Shown here piece after piece: positions 38,301-46,350 of a stretch of DNA of 64,000 nt. The stretch spans positions 248,942 through 312,941 of the forward strand of contig NZ_ML660095.1 of assembly GCF_007004655.1 (NCBI RefSeq), given 5' to 3'. Position numbers and translations under genes: made by a program. Source of the DNA: Exilibacterium tricleocarpae (GTDB taxonomy: Bacteria; Pseudomonadota; Gammaproteobacteria; Pseudomonadales; Cellvibrionaceae). How positions within the stretch are numbered: the first letter of the stretch is position 1; each line of letters begins with the position of its first letter. The notes under the pieces are model-generated. The model worked only from the letters and a program-made list of their open reading frames with translations. It was not told where the DNA came from and did no database searches.

Positions 38301-39491
38301 CTGCCCGACTATATGGTGCCCGCGGAGATTGTCGTGCTCGACACCTGGCCCCTGACGGCCAACGGCAAGATCGACAGGCGGGCGCTGTTGTCTCTACACG
38401 GTGTTGTTGCCGGCGGCGACTACAGGGGGCCGACGACACCGGCAGAACGCCGGTTGACGACTATATGGGCGAGACTGTTACAGGTTCCGGCGGAGCAATT
38501 GAGTATCGACGCCAATTTTTTTGCCAGTGGCGGACACTCGTTGCTCGGCGTGCGGCTGCAGGCTGAAATTGCCGGCGCATTTGCCGTGCGGTTGCCCCTC
38601 AGCACCTTATTTAAAGCTCCCACTATTCGCGCGCTTGGCGAGTGGATCGATACCGCTGAATCGCGACCCCGCCGCCAGCAAACGGACACGCTGGTGGAAC
38701 TGCGGGCGGGTGATGACGCCGCGCTGGCGCCGCTGGTATTGGTTCACCCGGTAGGCGGCGGTGTGGCTTGCTACAGAGAACTGGTGTTGGCGTTAGCGCC
38801 CGGTCGACCCATCTACGGCTTACAGATGAGCGCCGATCGGCATGACGGCATCGCAGCGATGGCGGCGGCCTATTGTGCCGCGCTCAAGCAGTCGCTGCCG
38901 GCTTCGGCCTGTGTGCTCGGCGGCTGGTCCGTGGGCGGTGCTATCGCGCAGGAAATGGCCTGCCGGTTGACGGCTGAGGATACCGCAGTCAGCTTGTTTA
39001 TGATTGACACGCTTTGTCCGCCACTGCCGGCGTCCGCCGGTCTCACGTCAAGCCACGAGATTGGGCTGGTGTCGATGATGGCCGGTGAACTCGGCATTAC
39101 CGCTGCGGATATAAGCGCACGTGAACAAGCCGCGCTGTCGGCGTTGCCGCGTGACGACCTGCTGGCATTATTGCTGCAAAGGGGGATCGAGCAAGGGCGG
39201 CTCCCGCCGGACACCGAACGCTGCACGCTGCAACAGAACTTTGCCCGTATGCAGAGTAACTCGCAGGCGTTCCATGCCTTCAAACCGCGCTATTACAACG
39301 GCCGGCTGCACTATTTTCAAGCCCGACAGACAAGGGTTGCCGGGCTGCGCGAGGCCTGGCGACAAGTGTCGGCGGACGTGGTATGGCGGGTACTGGAAGG
39401 TGACCATTACACGCTTTTGCGAGAGCCCCGGGTGGCGCACCTGGCTGCCGCGGTCGACAACCTTGAGACGGTGGAACTGCGCCTGTGCTAG
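35349..39491 (+). CDS. NRPS C: terminal Gln module with thioesterase
   Basis: This synthetase is 1380 residues long, and its ATG overlaps the NRPS B stop by 4 bp, suggesting translational coupling. Residues 1-55 look like a TubC-type docking domain. Then come C (H198, HHIASDG), A (YTSGSSGRPKG near 675), carrier (S1064, GGHS) and a type I thioesterase. The thioesterase has nucleophile S1194 in GGWSVGG and a catalytic His likely in GDHYTLL. The pocket reads DAQDMGVVDK, one residue from the Gln code DAQDLGVVDK. The thioesterase would release the hexapeptide by hydrolysis or by cyclisation, for example onto Thr or a beta-hydroxyl. It ends 27 bp from the stop of the convergent next gene. Confidence 0.93.
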   Translation: MSELVDKLIALAKNGNFVRLHGENLRVSVGGEGLSEADRDFLTSNKLSLVALFKTLNAGASDRLAYLSDSQSSLWLVDQVSPNRCQYNMLTALRLEGALDQQALDLTFQAIIDRHQVLRSTINSTLAGEPFQIVRDAKTFMIPRLHLTFLPVEKQGQALASHIQSAALQPFDLAADLMLRVTLLECSADVHVLVLVMHHIASDGWSQGVLMKEFSELYSAFTRGAANPLPELAIQYADYAHWQRRHLDEAALARHIAFWKSRLADLPDVHRLPLDRARPATQDFAGASFRQHLDTELQARLQALARHHDATLFMVLQAAFAVLLSRYCGDTDVVIGAPVANRPRAELAALVGFFTNLLVLRTDLADDPPFAALLRRTKRDLLRAYTHQQLPFEKLVQALRPRRSLRYSPLFQVMLSVQNNEAVALELPGLSADTLDYGSAVAKYDLMLNSVEKSDGLHLSWVYASALFDAATIAQMAGHFAVLLRSIVTTPDARVSALSLHSVQAQYDLKLLGEGAARPCPGGRCLHQLFARQVARRPDSVALLCGDQRLTFRQLDIRSNRLAHFLRAQDVTTDTLVGLALAPGSELVIGVLGILKAGGAYVPFDPRQPAARLRLMIDDSAPALLLTSSTHMTALARAGVRTLALDHMAAALAEYDGGAPPQSHQLETGLAYVMYTSGSSGRPKGVLIEHRGVVNLAYSLDSLALAPRPSAWGWVADCGFDASIQGLTQLALGRPLAVLTDAEKRDARLLRQSVEQHAIGVLDCTPGRLELWLAQDPCDWLPDLMVGGESITPVLWQTLTAHLHRSGRRAYNVYGPTECTVDSCWAPIAGELPNLGGMLPNLRGYVVDAGGQLAPRGCVGELWIGGVALARGYLHQAALTAERFVCDPFGGEPGGRLYRSGDLVRYLPDGRLTFVGRRDEQVKLRGFRIELGEIETLLAAHKGVASALVLVREDRRHLSAFVMPEPGQPRGSEVAGLSHYLQAHLPDYMVPAEIVVLDTWPLTANGKIDRRALLSLHGVVAGGDYRGPTTPAERRLTTIWARLLQVPAEQLSIDANFFASGGHSLLGVRLQAEIAGAFAVRLPLSTLFKAPTIRALGEWIDTAESRPRRQQTDTLVELRAGDDAALAPLVLVHPVGGGVACYRELVLALAPGRPIYGLQMSADRHDGIAAMAAAYCAALKQSLPASACVLGGWSVGGAIAQEMACRLTAEDTAVSLFMIDTLCPPLPASAGLTSSHEIGLVSMMAGELGITAADISAREQAALSALPRDDLLALLLQRGIEQGRLPPDTERCTLQQNFARMQSNSQAFHAFKPRYYNGRLHYFQARQTRVAGLREAWRQVSADVVWRVLEGDHYTLLREPRVAHLAAAVDNLETVELRLC

Positions 39492-39518
39492 GGCTGTACC
39501 CGGTGATCTGCCGCCTGC

Positions 39519-39860
39519 TTACAGCACCAGCTCCGAGTAAGACTCTTTTTCAATCTCAACGATTTCAACTGAAATCGACCAGCCTGTGCTGACCAGCATA
39601 GACAGTGAGTCCATCACCATATTGCTGAGCAATTGCCGTTGCACCCGCGTTTGGCCCGAGAGGATTTTCAGCACCACGTGGACGAAATAAGCCGTCTCGG
39701 TGCCGGTTCGATAATGGTGGACCGGAATGACGCGGGTTTTGATATCCGTCTCTTTGAACAGATCGGAATTGGTGGCGCCTTGTTGTACCGCTTCAATCAG
39801 GTTTTCCGGACCGAGCGGCGAATCTATGCTGGTCGAATATTCGATAATGCAGTGAATCAC
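39519..39860 (-). CDS. CHMI-like tautomerase-superfamily protein lacking the catalytic proline
   Basis: This 113-residue protein resembles 5-carboxymethyl-2-hydroxymuconate isomerase. It starts IHCIIEYS and carries YFVHVVLKILSGQT, matching the FVHxxLKIxxGR core of that family. Active members expose Pro1 after Met removal, but here the second residue is Ile. Isomerase activity is therefore doubtful and the protein may have another role. GTG 39860 has AAGGG 8 nt upstream. It converges on the NRPS operon and lies 18 bp downstream of the lipoprotein gene on the same strand. Confidence 0.6.
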   Translation of the reverse strand: MIHCIIEYSTSIDSPLGPENLIEAVQQGATNSDLFKETDIKTRVIPVHHYRTGTETAYFVHVVLKILSGQTRVQRQLLSNMVMDSLSMLVSTGWSISVEIVEIEKESYSELVL

Positions 39861-39878
39861 AATAATACCCTTCTGTGT

Positions 39879-40274
39879 TCAACCGGCTGTCGAGGCAGCG
39901 CGGCCATTGACGCGACTGCGAACGATGACACAGCGCTGCCGATTGTGATCAACCGCAACCTGGTAGTGTACGCCGGCCGCCACCTCCAGCTCCACGGTAG
40001 CGTCGAGGCTGAGTTTTTTCGACTTTTTGCAGTTTAGCGTCAAACGGTACCTGCCCGGCGCCATATCGATATCGGCAAGCGGATCGGCGACGCGCCTGCC
40101 ATCGATAGCGGTGACCGTATTGACCCAACGGGTATTGCTTTTTTGTCCGTTGACCGCCGGTCCCAGGATAACGCCCATTTGACCGTTGCCGGTGGTTTCC
40201 GGTGTATAGTGATCCGGGCTCGAGCAACCCACTGCCAGTGCCGTCAACCCGGTTAGACAAATGCGTTTAATCAC
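39879..40274 (-). CDS. Putative small lipoprotein
   Basis: This 131-residue protein has a short signal peptide and the lipobox LAVGC, so Cys17 would be lipidated after cleavage. The mature part has a DxAPGRYRLTLNC segment resembling proteins with a beta-sandwich PEGA-like element, but no family is certain. GTG 40274 is preceded by AGGTGAG. It lies just upstream of the CHMI-like gene, and the two may be cotranscribed. Function unknown. Confidence 0.65.
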   Translation of the reverse strand: MIKRICLTGLTALAVGCSSPDHYTPETTGNGQMGVILGPAVNGQKSNTRWVNTVTAIDGRRVADPLADIDMAPGRYRLTLNCKKSKKLSLDATVELEVAAGVHYQVAVDHNRQRCVIVRSRVNGRAASTAG

Positions 40275-40426
40275 AGCTCACCTGCCTATCTCAGCCATAC
40301 TGCCAACCCGTGCCGTGCACCTATTCAGTTCACCCATTGGTTATCCATACCCATCACTTATCAGCCATACAGGCCAAGATACCCACACAGACCGCTGAAG
40401 CGTATCCTCCACTACGCCTTAGTCCC

Positions 40427-40741
40427 TTACTCCTCATCAGTCTCGTCGCCAGCCGCTTGCGGTTTGCCGCCCCAGATATTGAATATGAACGTACTGCCAT
40501 ACTCAAGCGCTTCGCGGTAAAACTCGCGATCCTCTTCGGCAATGTCCTTTTCTTCGACCCACAGCGCCTCTGTCGTGTTCTCCGGACCCCAGCCGTTTTG
40601 GTGAATATAGAAATTCGCCACCATCTCGGCCGCCTCCCGCTCCGGAAAATTAATCCATGCTTTAATGCTGGCGCCGGTCACGTCTTTGTCTACATCTTTG
40701 TTATTGGGATAAGGCTTGGCGGTAATGGTGAAGATAAACAT
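40427..40741 (-). CDS. Hypothetical acidic protein
   Basis: This 104-residue soluble protein starts at ATG 40741 with AAGGG 6 nt upstream. It has a mixed alpha/beta pattern with FTITAKPYP at the N-terminus, a central Trp-rich part (GWGPENTTEALWVEEKD) and a very acidic tail (AAGDETDEE). No signal peptide or membrane segment is seen. I do not recognise the family. The good ribosome binding site and codon usage support it as real. Confidence 0.6.
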   Translation of the reverse strand: MFIFTITAKPYPNNKDVDKDVTGASIKAWINFPEREAAEMVANFYIHQNGWGPENTTEALWVEEKDIAEEDREFYREALEYGSTFIFNIWGGKPQAAGDETDEE

Positions 40742-40976
40742 GGGGTGCCCTTGTCAGGTTTTTGGGGATGCATGGTGCTGCCGGTGCCCCTGCGGCCGTT
40801 TATGAACGTCTGCCGACCTTAAGAGGTTTCCCCGGCAAAGTAAACAGTGGCGTACAAATTATCCCAGGCGTCGATGGGTGCCATGTTGCAGGCCCCGCCT
40901 ATGCCGGCACGACACTGTCGCCGCCGGCATCTGGCAGGACCGGGAAGCTGTTCGCCCGGCGGTGGTAAAACCGTGG

Positions 40977-42020
40977 CTAGTGCTTGTTTTTCTGTTGCTG
41001 AGATACCTCCTTAATTCTTTTATAGGTTTTACCGAGTGTCTTTAGGCGCTGTCGTTTCTCGGCCAGAGTCTCGCGGTTGCGGCGTTGCTCGGCCAACAGT
41101 TTTTGGTAGCTGTGCAACCGCCGGCTGTCCAGTTCGCCGTTCGCCACGGCCTGTTGTACAGCGCAACCGGGCTCCGTGGTATGGGTGCAATCGGAGAAAC
41201 GGCAGGGAGAGTCGACCAGTACATCCTCGAACAACGCGTTAACGCCGTCTTCACAGTCGGCCAGTTGCAATTCGCGCATACCGGGGGTATCCAGTATCAG
41301 GCCACCTTGCGGCAGCCGGTGTAAAGAGCGGCGGGTGGTGGTGTGGCGTCCCTTTTGGTCGTCTGCCCGCACCTCACCCGTCGCCAGGCCGCTAACCCCG
41401 AGGGCGCCGGCGAGGGTAGACTTCCCAACCCCGGAAGAGCCCAGCAGAGCGATTGTCTGGCCCGGCCGGCACCAGGCCGAGACGCCCTCCAGGGTGGTTT
41501 GATCGAGGGCATTTACACATTCCACCAGCAGGCCGCTGCGCAGTTTTGCGGCCCGGCGCTGGTAGTGCGCAACGTCGTCACAAAGGTCTGCCTTGGTGAG
41601 CACCACCACCGGCAGCACGCCGGCCTCCAGCGCCACCGACAGGTACCGCTCCAGCCGTGCCGGGTTGAATTCACTGTTGCAACTGGAGACGATAAACAGC
41701 GTATCGAGATTGGCGGCAATCAATTGTGTCGCCGCGGCCGGCCCGGCGGCTTTGCGCCGGATCAGGGTCTGGCGTTGCAACAGGCGGGTCGGGCGCTGAT
41801 TGTTGCGGTTGATGAGAAGCCAGTCGCCGACAGTCACTTCTGCCAGTTTATGCAGCAGGGCGATGGGTAGAACCTGTTCACCGTAGGCACCCCAGGTGAC
41901 TACTTGACTGCGGTGTTGGGCAACGATTCTGACGGCAAAATGGCTGCCTGCTTCCTCCAACGCTATTTGTTGTTGGAAAAAGGGTTTCCACCCGAGTTCC
42001 GGGAGAGAAATTTTGAACAT
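40977..42020 (-). CDS. rsgA: Ribosome small-subunit-dependent GTPase RsgA
   Basis: This 347-residue circularly permuted GTPase assists late 30S maturation. The OB-like N-terminus is followed by G motifs in permuted order: G4 TKAD (142-145), G1 GSSGVGKST (194-202) and G3 DTPG (244-247). The C-terminal zinc site C273, C278, H280 and C286 (CRFSDCTH...C) is intact. Length and order fit the YjeQ/RsgA family well. The C-terminal tail is Lys/Arg-rich. A long spacer with tandem repeats lies upstream. Confidence 0.95.
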   Translation of the reverse strand: MFKISLPELGWKPFFQQQIALEEAGSHFAVRIVAQHRSQVVTWGAYGEQVLPIALLHKLAEVTVGDWLLINRNNQRPTRLLQRQTLIRRKAAGPAAATQLIAANLDTLFIVSSCNSEFNPARLERYLSVALEAGVLPVVVLTKADLCDDVAHYQRRAAKLRSGLLVECVNALDQTTLEGVSAWCRPGQTIALLGSSGVGKSTLAGALGVSGLATGEVRADDQKGRHTTTRRSLHRLPQGGLILDTPGMRELQLADCEDGVNALFEDVLVDSPCRFSDCTHTTEPGCAVQQAVANGELDSRRLHSYQKLLAEQRRNRETLAEKRQRLKTLGKTYKRIKEVSQQQKNKH

Positions 42021-42195
42021 GGCAGGTTGAACCTCAATTAATGAGATTAGCTATCGATTGGCTGTTGATTCATGATCAACAGGCTGTCGATTGACTAACG
42101 ATCCACTTAATAAGGCTTCTTGGACGGCAAGAAACCCGGTTGCACCGGGCGAGAAGGGAAAGGAGTGACTGATTGCAGTAGCAATTTGTTGTACT

Positions 42196-42234
42196 AACTT
42201 GTAGTAACAACTTGTAGTAACAACTTGTAGTAAC
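42196..42234. repeat. 13-bp tandem repeat, three exact copies
   Basis: AACTTGTAGTAAC occurs three times head to tail. Degenerate relatives continue on the right to about 42335. The array lies about 180 bp upstream of the rsgA start codon. Confidence 0.85.
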
Positions 42235-42408
42235 AATCTAGAATGGCCAGTTTGTAGTGACAATCTGTTTCAGTAAGACAATTTGTTTCAGTAATAATTT
42301 GCTGCAGTAACAAGTTGTCGTTGTAACAGTCTACTTATTTGCCAGCTAGCTTGTTGCGATTGCCGACTGGTTTGATAACCAGCTTGTCTTGACAATCAAC
42401 GAGTAAAG

Positions 42409-42456
42409 TCAGGTCGCCGCCTTTTCTTTCGCCGTTTTACGCTTTACCACAATCAT
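42409..42456 (-). CDS. Possible 15-residue peptide (leader or small protein)
   Basis: The frame encodes MIVVKRKTAKEKAAT, a basic 15-residue peptide. It is preceded by a full GGAGG seven bases before ATG 42456, stronger than the site of most large genes here. It lies between the HAD gene and rsgA on the same strand. It could be a leader peptide, a tiny protein or chance. Confidence 0.35.
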   Translation of the reverse strand: MIVVKRKTAKEKAAT

Positions 42457-42524
42457 GAACCGTCCTCCGCAATGTCGAGTGGCCGCGATTATAAGCCATT
42501 TGCCGGGCCGCGGCCAGACCCCGT

Positions 42525-43133
42525 TCAGGTATGGGTAGTCAACAGTGCCTCTATATCCGCGTAGCAGGTATCGGTCTGTTCAAACTGAATACTGCGGATG
42601 CCGAGGTCGCGGGCGGCTTCGACATTGGCCGCGAGGTCGTCGATAAAAACAGTTTCCCGGGGCGACAGTGAAAACCGTTCCAGTAGCAGTGTAAAGATGG
42701 CGCTGTCCGGCTTCGCCATCTGTTCATGTCCTGAGATCACGATGCCGTCAAAGCGCTCAAAGAATGCCAGCTTGTCTTTGAGGTAGGCATAGTTCTCAAC
42801 CGACATATTGGACAGGCAGTACAGCCGTTTACTGCCAGCGTGGGCCCGGTGCAGCAACGCCTCCGTTCTGGCAATCGGCAACAGAGAGTCCCTGACCTGT
42901 TGCAGCAGGTGCTCAAGTCGCGTGCTGGAAAAGACCGGACACCTCTGTGACAGGCGGGCGATAAAATCGACTTCGCTGAGCATGCCGCGATCCATATCCT
43001 GCCAGTCGCTGTGCCCGAACGCCTCTGCCAGCAGCAGCGCTTGTTCGGTCGTATCGGCGGTAAAGTCGCCGACAATTTTCTGCGGGTCCCATTGCAGCAG
43101 GACGGCGCCGAGATCGAAAATGATATTTTTCAT
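42525..43133 (-). CDS. HAD-family phosphatase, YihX-like
   Basis: This 202-residue HAD hydrolase has motif I FDLGAVLL (nucleophile D7), motif II CLSNMS, a motif III Lys in MAKPDSAIF and motif IV VFIDDLAANV. The FDLGxVL form, with Gly in place of the second Asp, and the overall size match the YihX sugar-phosphate phosphatase group. The exact substrate cannot be read. The ribosome binding site is weak. The HDOD gene lies about 110 bp upstream on the same strand. Confidence 0.82.
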   Translation of the reverse strand: MKNIIFDLGAVLLQWDPQKIVGDFTADTTEQALLLAEAFGHSDWQDMDRGMLSEVDFIARLSQRCPVFSSTRLEHLLQQVRDSLLPIARTEALLHRAHAGSKRLYCLSNMSVENYAYLKDKLAFFERFDGIVISGHEQMAKPDSAIFTLLLERFSLSPRETVFIDDLAANVEAARDLGIRSIQFEQTDTCYADIEALLTTHT

Positions 43134-43240
43134 GGTAACTACGCACTACCGGGTAAAAGTGTCGATTAAATCACTTTCGCGGTCCCGGCGCCACGGGCAG
43201 GGCGGGCGCTGTCGAGCGGTGCCGGCGATTGCCCTTTTTG

Positions 43241-44254
43241 TCACTCGCCCATCGATACCTTGCGCAGCGTTGCCGGCAGTGTGTCTGGCAGTTGTAACGC
43301 CCGGCACAGTTGTTCCGCAGCTGCCTGGGGGTGCAGCTGCGCGGCGCACAGGACCTCCGATATCTTATTGGCCTGGTAGAGAATGAGGCCGTAGGTGCTT
43401 ACCCGGCTACCCGGGCCGATATTGATCTGTTGCGCCAGCGCCGTGCAGATGGCCTCGGGCAGTTGCCAGGTTTGGGCGATCTGATGGCTCAGGGGGCCCG
43501 ACAGGGCTCGCATTAACGGCACAAAGGCCTGCCCGCCGAGATGGGTCGAGTCCGGGTTGAGGGCGAATTCCCGGCACAGTTCGCTGAACACCGTGATCTT
43601 TCCCATATCGTGCACCAGACCGGCCATATAAGCCTTAAACGGTTCACTTTGATAGTGGCGGGCGATGATCTCGCAAGCCACCGCACAGGTCAGGGAATGG
43701 TGCCAAAGTTTTTCGCCGAACTGTGAGAAATAGGGTGAGGAGCGCTGCACCACCGGTTGCATAACCGCCGCTGCCAGCACCGTCCGCAAACCCATGATAC
43801 CGAGTTTGACGACGGCGGTTTCGATACTGGCGATGGCTTTGCCGGCGGGGTTGAAATAAACGGTGTTGGCCAGTTTCAAGACCGCGCCGCTGATGGCGGG
43901 CTCTCTCTCGATAATGTCCGCGTAGTCGCGCACTGACGCCTCAGGGTCGCGCAGGCTGCGCAGCAGCCGCGGTATTACCGCCGGCAGGTGGGGGATCGCC
44001 TGCGGCAGCTTGTCTGCCTGCATCAGGTTTTTGCGCACCAGGTCAACGGTGAGTTTCTGTGGTACCGTCAGTGGCGGCTGCGCGCCGGATGCAGGGGGAA
44101 TGAGTGCCGTGTAAAACCGGGTCTCGATAGTGTCCTGCCCCAGGACAGGGAGTGGAGATATTGTGGCGCTGTCCGTTTGCACCCGGGCGCCGGCGTGTGC
44201 CTCGTCACGGCGAGGCGCATGTTTGAACCACCGGCGCATGAGACGGGTAAGCAT
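43241..44254 (-). CDS. HDOD-domain protein
   Basis: This 337-residue protein has a Arg-rich N-terminus and then an HDOD domain at about 80-290. Recognisable parts are the IPHLPAVIPRLLR start, DIIEREPAISGAVLKLANT, the HSLTCAVACEII helix and GLVHDMGKI. HDOD proteins are non-catalytic relatives of HD phosphohydrolases with roles in signalling, motility or stress. The HDMG motif is kept, but other metal residues look incomplete. It is divergent from the acetyltransferase gene across a 272-bp spacer. Confidence 0.85.
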   Translation of the reverse strand: MLTRLMRRWFKHAPRRDEAHAGARVQTDSATISPLPVLGQDTIETRFYTALIPPASGAQPPLTVPQKLTVDLVRKNLMQADKLPQAIPHLPAVIPRLLRSLRDPEASVRDYADIIEREPAISGAVLKLANTVYFNPAGKAIASIETAVVKLGIMGLRTVLAAAVMQPVVQRSSPYFSQFGEKLWHHSLTCAVACEIIARHYQSEPFKAYMAGLVHDMGKITVFSELCREFALNPDSTHLGGQAFVPLMRALSGPLSHQIAQTWQLPEAICTALAQQINIGPGSRVSTYGLILYQANKISEVLCAAQLHPQAAAEQLCRALQLPDTLPATLRKVSMGE

Positions 44255-44526
44255 CTTGAAGGACCTCTTTACCGGTGGTTACCGGGGCTGACCTGCAGCC
44301 GCGGCACTGTTTTTTATAGTTGGCACTCTTTATATAAGTACATTGGCGCCCATAGTGCAAAGAACGCTGCGGCGTAAGGAGCGCCGCGGCGGCGGTGGCC
44401 CGTCGGTGAATTTTGCGGTCGCGCCATGGGCCGGCGACTTGCCATGCTCAGTGACCCGGCGTATAAATACGCTCGGCAGCAATGAACTCGCCGCTAAGCA
44501 GATAATGACTCGAACTGGAGGTGACT

Positions 44527-45027
44527 TTGGAGGTTTTGCAGACCGACCGCCTGCGGCTGCGGGAAATGACGGCCGCGGACGCGGCGTTTATGCTCGATCT
44601 TCTCAATCAGCCGGCCTTCCTGCGCAATATCGGCGACAGGGGCGTGCGAACCCTTGATGATGCCCGCAACTATATCGTGGACGGCGCGGTGGCCAGCTAC
44701 CGCCGCTATGGTTTTGGCTCCTATCTGGTGGAGGAAAAGCTGACCGGCGCACCCACCGGCACCTGTGGTTTGTTGAAACGGGAGACACTGGAAGATGTGG
44801 ATATTGGTTTTGCCTTTCTCCCGGCCTATTGGGGTAAGGGTTACGCCACCGAATCCGCGACCGCAGTGATGGCCATGGGCAGGAATGGGTTTGGCTTGCA
44901 ACGTATTGTCGGTATCGTTGCCCCCCACAATCAGGCTTCGATGAAAGTGCTTGAAAAAATTGGCCTGACATTTGAAAAAATGGTGACTCTCGCCGGTGAT
45001 GACGAAGCGATCAAACTCTATTCGTGA
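44527..45027 (+). CDS. GNAT acetyltransferase, RimJ/RimL type
   Basis: This protein has 166 residues. It opens with LQTDRLRLREMTAADAAFM and contains DIGFAFLPAYWGKGYATES (acetyl-CoA pyrophosphate loop) and HNQASMKVLEKIG, all typical of RimJ/RimL-like acetyltransferases. The substrate may be a protein N-terminus or a small molecule. TTG 44527 is preferred over GTG 44521 because GGAGGTGA at 44517-44524 is then correctly spaced. It converges on the DinB gene, with a 24-bp gap. Confidence 0.85.
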   Translation: MEVLQTDRLRLREMTAADAAFMLDLLNQPAFLRNIGDRGVRTLDDARNYIVDGAVASYRRYGFGSYLVEEKLTGAPTGTCGLLKRETLEDVDIGFAFLPAYWGKGYATESATAVMAMGRNGFGLQRIVGIVAPHNQASMKVLEKIGLTFEKMVTLAGDDEAIKLYS

Positions 45028-45051
45028 AACGCTCTTATTCGCAAGGTTCCG

Positions 45052-45561
45052 TTAAGCGGCCGGCGTGATCGCCGGCAGGTCGGTGACGCCGATATCGATG
45101 CCCTTTTGGTAGAGCAGTGTCGTGGCCTGCCCGCGGTGGTGGGTTTGGTGGTTGAATACATGTTGTACCAGGAAGCCGAAGCGCTTGGTGAACGCCTCGC
45201 CCCTGGTGTTTTGGTAGGAAAAACTGTATTCGAAGTCTTCTTCCCGGGCTTCCTCACAGAGGCGAATAATCGCCTCGTCCATCTTGGTGCGTACCGCTGC
45301 CAGTTCGCCAACTGTCGGGTAGAGGAGCTGCCGCAGGGATGCAGGCTTGTCGAGGCCGCTCACGTAGTCGAGTGACCGGTAGTCAGCCGGGTGCTGGATA
45401 AAACGCTGGAGCCACAGGATATCGGCAACCAGGATATGGTTCAGGGTGCCCATGATCGAGCCGAAAAACGCGCCGAGATCTTCCCGCAAAGCGGTGTCGT
45501 CCAGTGTCGACGCCGCCTCATAAAGCTTCTTATTCATCCATTGATTGTATTGTGCCAGCAA
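45052..45561 (-). CDS. DinB-family protein
   Basis: This 169-residue four-helix-bundle protein starts LAQYNQWMNKKLYEAA. It has metal-ligand-type His residues in GTLNHILVADILWL and NHQTHHRGQATTLL, the DinB/YfiT triad pattern. Such proteins are metal-dependent thiol transferases or of unknown role. TTG 45561 is the first in-frame start after an upstream stop, with GGTGA before it. Confidence 0.85.
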   Translation of the reverse strand: MLAQYNQWMNKKLYEAASTLDDTALREDLGAFFGSIMGTLNHILVADILWLQRFIQHPADYRSLDYVSGLDKPASLRQLLYPTVGELAAVRTKMDEAIIRLCEEAREEDFEYSFSYQNTRGEAFTKRFGFLVQHVFNHQTHHRGQATTLLYQKGIDIGVTDLPAITPAA

Positions 45562-45786
45562 ACATCACCCGGGGCGGCGCGCTCAACACGGCACAAGTTA
45601 ATGCGGCGATAGCGGCAACCAGCGCTGCTATCATAGAAAGCGGCAGATTACAGTCGATCCTCCCGCAGTTGCGTCCACCCTCGATGCCGGTCTCAGTCCT
45701 GTTCACACACAACAGGCAACTCTCCCCCCGAGTGAAGGTGTTTATCGATTGGTTGACGGCTTTATTTGAGTAGATGGAAGGCAATT

Positions 45787-46182
45787 TCAGAGTTTAGCCA
45801 CAGCCTCAATTTCAATCAACGTTCCCGGCGAGGCCAGTGATGCGACCCCGATGCCAGTCAGTGCCGGCCGGGCGATCCCAATACGGTTAGTGAGTATTGG
45901 GACGACTTTCTTCATATGGTCTCCGAGTTCACCCTTGATGTAAACACGTAGCTGTAGTACGTTTTCGATGGAAGAGTTTGCCGCTTCCAATACGGTCTCC
46001 AGGTTTTTCAGTGCATTTTCGGCCTGCGCCTCGATGCCCTCATTTTTCAGTGCATAGTTGGCATCCCAGTCCACTTGTCCAGAGACAAACACCAAACCAC
46101 TGTCGGTATCTATAGCTGCCTGCGACATCCCAAAAGGAGAGCCGTCGTAGAGCGCAGCGGGATTTATCTTAGTAATACTCAT
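45787..46182 (-). CDS. RidA-family protein (reactive enamine/imine deaminase or relative)
   Basis: This 131-residue RidA/YjgF family protein contains LVFVSGQVDWDANY, QAENALKNLETVLEAA and RPALTGIGVASLASPGTLIEIEAVA. The substrate-binding Arg before PALT is present (R in IARPALT). Starting at ATG 46182 places GGAGG seven bases upstream; the longer frame from 46200 lacks one. The gene lies directly downstream of a LysR-type regulator, separated by 168 bp. Confidence 0.88.
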   Translation of the reverse strand: MSITKINPAALYDGSPFGMSQAAIDTDSGLVFVSGQVDWDANYALKNEGIEAQAENALKNLETVLEAANSSIENVLQLRVYIKGELGDHMKKVVPILTNRIGIARPALTGIGVASLASPGTLIEIEAVAKL

Positions 46183-46350
46183 AAAAACCTCCAAAGCCAA
46201 GTGATTGTGCGGCGTCAGGGTAGAGGTACAGCCGATCTTTATCCATCAAGCCGGACTTGTAACGGATACAAGTGGCATCCAATTACCCGGCCTTAAATAG
46301 AGTGGTGTTCTAAAGCAAATAGCTGTGAGTCATTGAATAGACAAGTAGAG

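Larger units (their letters stand above)
42021..42524. other. Repeat-bearing spacer upstream of rsgA
   Basis: This 504-bp spacer holds exact 13-bp tandem repeats (42196-42234) that decay into related TTTCAGTAA/TTGTAGTAAC units up to about 42335. It also has a 6-bp-arm hairpin at 42135-42149 without a T-run, and a 15-codon open frame at 42409-42456. No larger gene or tRNA was found. Confidence 0.6.

Noticed and set aside
42135..42149. CCCGGT-TGC-ACCGGG hairpin as an intrinsic terminator
   Set aside because: Arms are only 6 bp and no T-run follows on either strand.
42021..42524. tRNA, small RNA gene or CRISPR array in the repeat-bearing spacer
   Set aside because: No cloverleaf or conserved RNA seen. 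The repeats are head-to-tail without spacers, so not CRISPR.
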